DNA from: Metridium senile
Lineage: Eukaryota; Cnidaria; Anthozoa; Actiniaria; Metridiidae
Reading direction: 5' to 3'
DNA length: 64,000 nt
Assembly: GCA_949775045.1 (NCBI GenBank)
Contig: OX459097.1
Location: forward strand, 6,961,685 to 7,025,684
The stretch's first letter is position 1, and every line of letters begins with the position of its first letter. A program made the translations under genes and the position numbers. A model generated the notes under the pieces. The model worked only from the letters and a program-made list of their open reading frames with translations. It had not been told where the DNA came from and did not search any database. Below, piece after piece: positions 58,996-64,000 of this stretch.

Positions 58996-60438
58996 AGATA
59001 CATAGGAATCAACTTGATATTGACCAATAACCGAATTCATTGTGAATTTAATCAACACCCTATAAAAGACATACTTGATTGTAATTGGAGTATTATTCTC
59101 TCTATACAAATTTTATAGTGTTCTAAATACATTTCCTGATAAGGGGGTACTCCAATGTATTTGCTATACACTACAGGGGCATTTTGTTTCAGCTTTTGCT
59201 CTAAATAGGGTATACTACACATTTCATTTTAAATTGTCTGAATAAGGTTTATTAGATCTGTAAAATACGTAATTTTCCCTTTTCTTCAAAAGGGGAACAT
59301 TTTTTTTTGCCAAAAGTGCTGATTAATTTGTGGTCAACTGATTTTAACCTAAAGTTTTCGATTGGTTCTACTTTCATTCTATTTGTCCTAAAACAGTGTA
59401 TGGATATTTTACCATTTCAAGTGTCCGAACAGGGTCAGGGTAAGTTCCTTGGACTGTGGCAAATCTAACCTGTATAGCCAGGCCCCAAGGGAGAGCTCGA
59501 GGAGAAGGGGAGGGCGGAAGGATTCCCATCTTTAAAGTGATATTCAAACCTCTATATGCTTTCCATTTCCTGAAGGGTTATAGAATTGAAAATGAAAAGA
59601 AATAGAAGAGTAAACTTTGCATTTTTGCGTGCCATGTTTATATTTTTTAACCAAAGAAACCGGAGAGATTTTTTATCTCTCATAAAGATGGTTTCTGCAA
59701 TGCATACACAGACAAATTACCTACATGCTTTTAGTGACTATTTAATCAGTTATTTAATCTGTTATTAATAGCCAGAAACATCAAATACAAATTAATGAAA
59801 CAATATCTCGTTAAACCTTACTTGTCTTTGATAGTGACTAATAGTCACTGAATTACACAGTAGCAATTTGATTTCAAGTCATAATACTTTTGCTCTATCA
59901 CTCAACCAGAAACATCAAATACAAATCAATGAAACAATACCTCGTTACAAATCTTGCCATTGATAGTGACTAATAGTCACTAGATAAGAACATTGTAGAG
60001 CAATAACACTATATCCATGAAATACAAGCAATGTGTTTCTTGTTGAATGATAGTGACTAAATAGAAACTATTAGTAACTATTTTGTTTTATTTCATGGTT
60101 TTAGAGTGATTTTCATTTGACCGCGAAAGAAAAGCGAGTTTGTCCTTGTTGTTGGCATAGTTAATAATTAACTATGTTGTTGGTAAAGAACAAAAGAAAA
60201 CAATAGATTCAGAGTGTAGTGACAACTATTAGTTTGCCAATTCTTTCACAGGCATATGAAAATCACTCTAGTGTTTTCGCACTAGCTAAAGTTATATGTA
60301 CTGTATATAGCAAGTTGATTGTATTTCATGGTCACCATTTTTGTCCTGTTTTAAAATATTCCTATATCAAAATATTTCCTTTTTTTACGAAAAAATGTAT
60401 TTATTCATTTCCCAAAGACCAGAATAGAGACCTTTCTC

Positions 60439-61089
60439 TTAACTGATCACTTCAATTACGCCAGGTCGTATTTCATTAAAATAACGTCCATGTTCTCGCA
60501 ACAGCTCCTTCAATGCTGGTAATAGTTGTGGTTGCCTCGGATAACTGTTATTTCCCCAGCCCGTAATTATCCTCAATCGCCCTTCATACTCATCATGCTC
60601 TTCTAAAAATTCTACCACAATGTCCATAGCTTCTTTCGCACGTAAACCGTGAAGATTTAAAGTTTTGTGACCCGATCGGGATTTAGTAGCACTATACTCG
60701 GAGTTCGACATGTTGACTATTTCGTTAATAGAACTTTTATTTTCGTGTTGGAGAGCTGAATGAATCATCCATCCTTGCTGAGACATTCGTTTAGCCATGT
60801 TACCTTGTCCTCGGGAGTAAGCTTGTGATGCACGGGAGAAATAGTAGTTTCGTAGCTCTCGTAGTCTGTCAGAACTCTCTCTGCATCTTGCATAATCCAT
60901 CTCGTTGGTTGGGACACGTGACTGAATATTTTCGCCTCTATGGCTTGTTTTTGCACCAAAATGACTTGTCCTCTTTCTTGAGGAACTCCTTAATCGTACA
61001 TTATTAACAACAAGTGATAATATTGTCTTGTTTCGAGGAGAAGACATGAAATTAAGCGAGCAACTACTTCTGCTTAGTACGTCCGCCAT
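60439..61089 (-). CDS. DUF1771-Smr domain protein (N4BP2-like C-terminal domains)
   Basis: Single exon, 216 aa from the ATG at 61087-61089 (aaaATGGCGG context). The frame is open further upstream to 61233, but the MADVLS start is preferred. DUF1771 covers about residues 62-125 (YARCRESSDRLRELRNYYF...AYSRGQGNMAKRMSQQG). The Smr domain follows, with LNLHGLRAKEAM, LRIITGWGN.S and PGVIEVI at the C-terminus. The DUF1771-Smr pair occurs at the C-terminus of N4BP2 and in short fungal/plant proteins. Smr domains bind or cleave nucleic acid. The canonical TGxG loop reads TGWGN and the LDLHG motif reads LNLHG. A possible poly(A) signal lies at ~60398. Divergent from the aminotransferase gene. Confidence 0.85.
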   Translation of the reverse strand: MADVLSRSSCSLNFMSSPRNKTILSLVVNNVRLRSSSRKRTSHFGAKTSHRGENIQSRVPTNEMDYARCRESSDRLRELRNYYFSRASQAYSRGQGNMAKRMSQQGWMIHSALQHENKSSINEIVNMSNSEYSATKSRSGHKTLNLHGLRAKEAMDIVVEFLEEHDEYEGRLRIITGWGNNSYPRQPQLLPALKELLREHGRYFNEIRPGVIEVIS

Positions 61090-61392
61090 TTTGGAATTAA
61101 ATCCACAGGTAGCCCAGAAGTGAGCTTGAGGTGGGCTTCCTTTGTAGTTGATTTGAGTGACTGATTTGAAATTGACAGTTCTGTGCAGAATATTGCCCAA
61201 AAATGGCTTATTTCTCTGGTTGTTTCGCTTCAAGGCAGGTCAATGAATTAATTTACGATAGCATCATTACGTTAAAAGATGGCTTTGTGGCGCGAACTCC
61301 ACCGAAATTCACAAAAAACTTGGACGTTTTGCTATTAAACGCAGATATCTAGGGGAGGTTAATTTTCTTTCATTCAAACTGCTTGTCTCACA
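61090..61392. promoter_or_regulatory. Intergenic region between divergent Smr and aminotransferase genes
   Basis: 303 bp separate the two ATGs, consistent with a shared bidirectional promoter. No TATA box or named motif is evident. Confidence 0.5.
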
Positions 61393-64000
61393 ATGGCTAC
61401 TTTATTTGATGAATTACATGGCGAAGATTCGTCTGTGGTCTGCCTGTCTGTTGATACGATTGATCCCTTCCTTCTGAGCGGCTGTAAAGATGCTTTTGAA
61501 TTAGCTACGATGCATTGCATGGTGAGTTTATTAAAATTGAACATTTTTGATTATGTAAACTTATTTCTAATGGGCTATATAATGTAATTTTATGTTATGG
61601 GTTATAATTTATATCTCCATTGTTGACTTCATTTTATAAATGTTCACGAATGAATACTAAACAGATAATTTCTAAAAGCGAAACAGGGATAATAAAGCTC
61701 ACACCAAAAATGTGTGTGGATATATGAATAATAATTGTAGGTCCCAGATATACGTACTTATAACAGAGCCAACTATATATAGTGTCAATAATTTGGCGCC
61801 ATACACACTGCAATAATTTAATTGATCATTTGAACCAAGTGCCAATAACTTATACCTAGGTGCTCTTGGTTTTTAAGTTGTTAACTTAAAATTAGCAAGA
61901 AGCCCACTTATACCAAGAAGTTGATTTTTAAAAGAAGTGAACATGGACTTGAACTACATGTAAGAAAAATGTTGCCACTGATTTTAAGTGGAACTATTAT
62001 TTACCCCATGGACCTAGGTGATCACTTTTTGCAGACTGTGCCTGTTGTACGTGCCTTTGTATGTCGAAGGAAAAGTAAAGTAAAGTAAACTAATTATTAT
62101 GATATAATAAAGTATTTATAAATATTTTTTAATATATTAAGCCATCCATCTATAATTATGAGAAGTTCTTTTTCATTTCTACTGCGGCATATAAATTACC
62201 AATGATTTGATTGACAGGCCATATGTGAACCAACCGTAATGTTTACCTATGGTCCACGGCAAGGCTTGGAGAGCTTTAGGACTGCTTTAGCTGACTTCCT
62301 GAAGGGTCAATATGAAGATGACGTATCAAGGTAGTTGATAATCATGATGATGATGATAATCACTATGATGATGATAATAATAATAATGATATGCCTCATT
62401 TATATAGCGGTATTCCCAAAGCTCATAGCGCTTTACAACTCTAGCATTATGAATATATATGTGGAGGATCATGAGTATGGCTAGTGAATTCCTGTGGGTC
62501 TTATTAATATGAAATAAAAAAAATATTGTACACTTAGCAATATTTTCCACCCATTACTATAACTAGTATATTATTTTGAATGGAATGCACTAAGAATAAG
62601 ATATAACTATTTATTAATATAATAATTTATATTTTTTTGTTACCCCGCGTACAGCAAAATTTTGACAAATTAAAAATGTTGACTTTTTGATTGGTAATCA
62701 CTCTAGGATTGATCAGATAACATGTAGACATCACTCGGATAGTTTTAGGGATGTTTTGAAAAATATGGAAAATTGATCAAAATTGAGAATTTTTCGCCTA
62801 CCGCCTAGGGTCAAATATTCCAATTATCTGACTAAATTGAAATTGTTGAAATTTTCATCTATTTTGATTGGTAATCACTCTAGGATTGATCAGATAACAT
62901 GTAGACATCACTCGGATAGTTTTAGGGATGTTTTGAAAAATATGGAAAATTGATCAAAATTGAGAATTTTTCGCCTACCGCCTAGGGTCGAATATTCCAA
63001 TTTTCTGACTAAATTGAAATTGTTGAAATTTTCATCTATTTTGATTGGTAATCACTCTAGGATTGATCAGATAACATATAGACATCACTCACATAGTTTT
63101 AGGGATGTTTTGAAAAAAGTTGAAAAATGACCAAAAGAGACATTTTTTTCTAACCCCGCGTACAGCAAAAATGTCAATTTTTGGACAAATTGAAAATGTT
63201 GATTTTTGGATCTATTTTGATTGGTTATCACTTTAGGATTGATCAGATAACATATAGACATCACCCACATAGTTTTAGGGATGTTTTGAAAAAAGTTGAA
63301 AAATGGCCAAAATTGATAAATAAATATTTTACTTTAAACAATATGAATGAATAGTAGTGCATTCCAAGACCAAAGGGCATTGGGAGTCTCATTCATTTAA
63401 AATAAAAATAAAGGTACAGCCATATTTACTCCCTATTACTAACTATAGTATATTCTTTTCAATGGAATGCACTAAGAATAAAATAACTAATTATTAATAT
63501 ATATTTTACTTTGAACATAGTGCATTTCAGTCTTGGAATTGTCTAGGAATGTACTATTCAATCTTCAACGTTTTTTTAAATAGCTGTATGCTCTTTTATG
63601 TTTACAGTAATAACGTCATAGTAACAGGGGGTGCAACCCAGGCCTTGACTTTGATCTGCAATGTATTCTTTAAGAAAGGAGACACTGTGTTTATTGAGGA
63701 GCCTTCTTCCCCTAAAGAACTGAGTATTTTAACTGCTTTTGGACTAAACATCATACCAGGTAGGATTGTGATTCATTTATTCATTCATTTATTCATTTAA
63801 TCATTTATTCACAACAGTCATTTATTTTTTGGGTCATTCAATCAATCATTCAGTCTGTCATTCATTAAATCATTCATTTGTTCATTCATTTATTTCCCGG
63901 TCATTCAATCATTTGGTCTGTCATTCATTCATTCATTTGTTCATTTATTTATTCATTTAATCATTTATTCACTATTAACAGTCATTTATTTTTTGGGTCA
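61393..64000 (+). CDS. PLP-dependent class I/II aminotransferase, N-terminal part (partial)
   Basis: Three in-frame exons: 61393-61521 (MATLFDELHGEDS...), 62218-62330 (FTYGPRQGLESFRTALADFL), 63608-63759 (NNVIVTGGATQALTLICNVF, then GDTVFIEEPSSPKELSIL). The gene continues past the window. YGP.QG...R.ALA.FL, TGGATQAL.LI and GD.V..E.P are the fold-type I PLP-binding signatures of the MocR/2-aminoadipate transaminase-like group (yeast YER152C-type). The residue after EEPS is S where Y is usual. The catalytic Lys is downstream and not visible. Intron 2 holds a ~178-bp tandem repeat and a MITE. Intron 3 begins with an ATTC microsatellite. Confidence 0.85.
62636..63320. repeat. ~178-bp tandem repeat, ~4 copies
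   Basis: tcactctaggattgatcaga recurs at about 62699, 62876 and 63052, with a variant near 63228, each followed by taacat(g/a)tagacatcac and ttttagggatgttttgaaaa. It lies in intron 2 of the aminotransferase gene. Confidence 0.9.
63345..63590. mobile_element. MITE related to 37515-37795
   Basis: gtgcattccaagaccaaagggcattggg (partial) and the right end caacgtttttttaaatagctg match the EXD3-intron element in inverted arrangement. It ends ~20 bp before the acceptor of aminotransferase exon 3. Confidence 0.65.
63770..64000. repeat. (ATTC/ATTT)n microsatellite
   Basis: ATTCATTT repeats with a duplicated cagtcatttattttttgggt segment (63816 and 63980). Intron 3 of the aminotransferase gene. Confidence 0.9.

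Larger units (their letters stand above)
55649..60438. other. Intergenic, repeat-bearing, no gene recognised
   Basis: Holds a CGATATTTTT tandem repeat (55985-56530), a foldback (57184-57297), a compound palindrome (58610-58995) and a duplicated segment with tagtgactaatagtcac (59750-60070). No exon with family motifs or paired splice sites was seen. Confidence 0.5.

Overview
The window is intron-rich, AT-rich animal nuclear DNA. Its conserved genes are single-copy metazoan orthologues with canonical GT-AG introns. A short-loop, single-exon class A GPCR, a mut-7/EXD3 orthologue and dense miniature inverted-repeat elements (MITEs) suggest a marine invertebrate, most plausibly an anthozoan cnidarian (coral or anemone). 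That placement is inference. Exons were joined by eye from reading frame, splice sites and remembered family motifs; no transcript or search was available.

Layout. 1-84 is the acidic C-terminus of a gene that starts outside the window. 85-6500 has no recognised gene and holds palindromic elements and tandem arrays of a CpG-rich palindrome. 6515-11635 (minus) and 12148-16918 (plus) are two divergent multi-exon genes. The first joins a SAM-like segment, acidic exons, a proline-rich repeat and a GCR1_C-like end. The second has two C2H2 fingers and a transposase-like core. They may be two halves of a mobile or domesticated system. 17453-20000 holds a ~503-bp satellite and an 84-bp minisatellite. 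23116-38204 (minus) is EXD3, a DEDDy 3'-5' exonuclease with a Mut7-C domain and about 19 exons. 39148-44657 (minus) is RABGGTB (Rab geranylgeranyltransferase beta subunit, 10 exons) and 44819-52359 (plus) is UCHL5/UCH37 (proteasomal/INO80 deubiquitinase, 12 exons); their start codons lie 161 bp apart. 54404-55648 (minus) is an intronless GPCR with a threonine-rich microsatellite-encoded tail. 60439-61089 (minus) encodes a DUF1771-Smr protein. 61393-63759 (plus) holds the first three exons of a PLP-dependent aminotransferase that runs off the window.

The conserved genes are unrelated housekeeping functions (RNA/DNA exonuclease, Rab prenylation, deubiquitination, nucleic-acid-binding Smr protein, amino-acid metabolism); two pairs probably share bidirectional promoters. 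The most striking feature is how repeats touch splice junctions. EXD3 has one exon whose donor side is a 93-bp in-frame tandem array, each copy carrying a 5' splice site and the end of the Exo III motif, while its acceptor side is a second array. Another EXD3 exon has a MITE whose 9-bp target duplication copied the splice donor. RABGGTB carries a tandem copy of part of exon 6.
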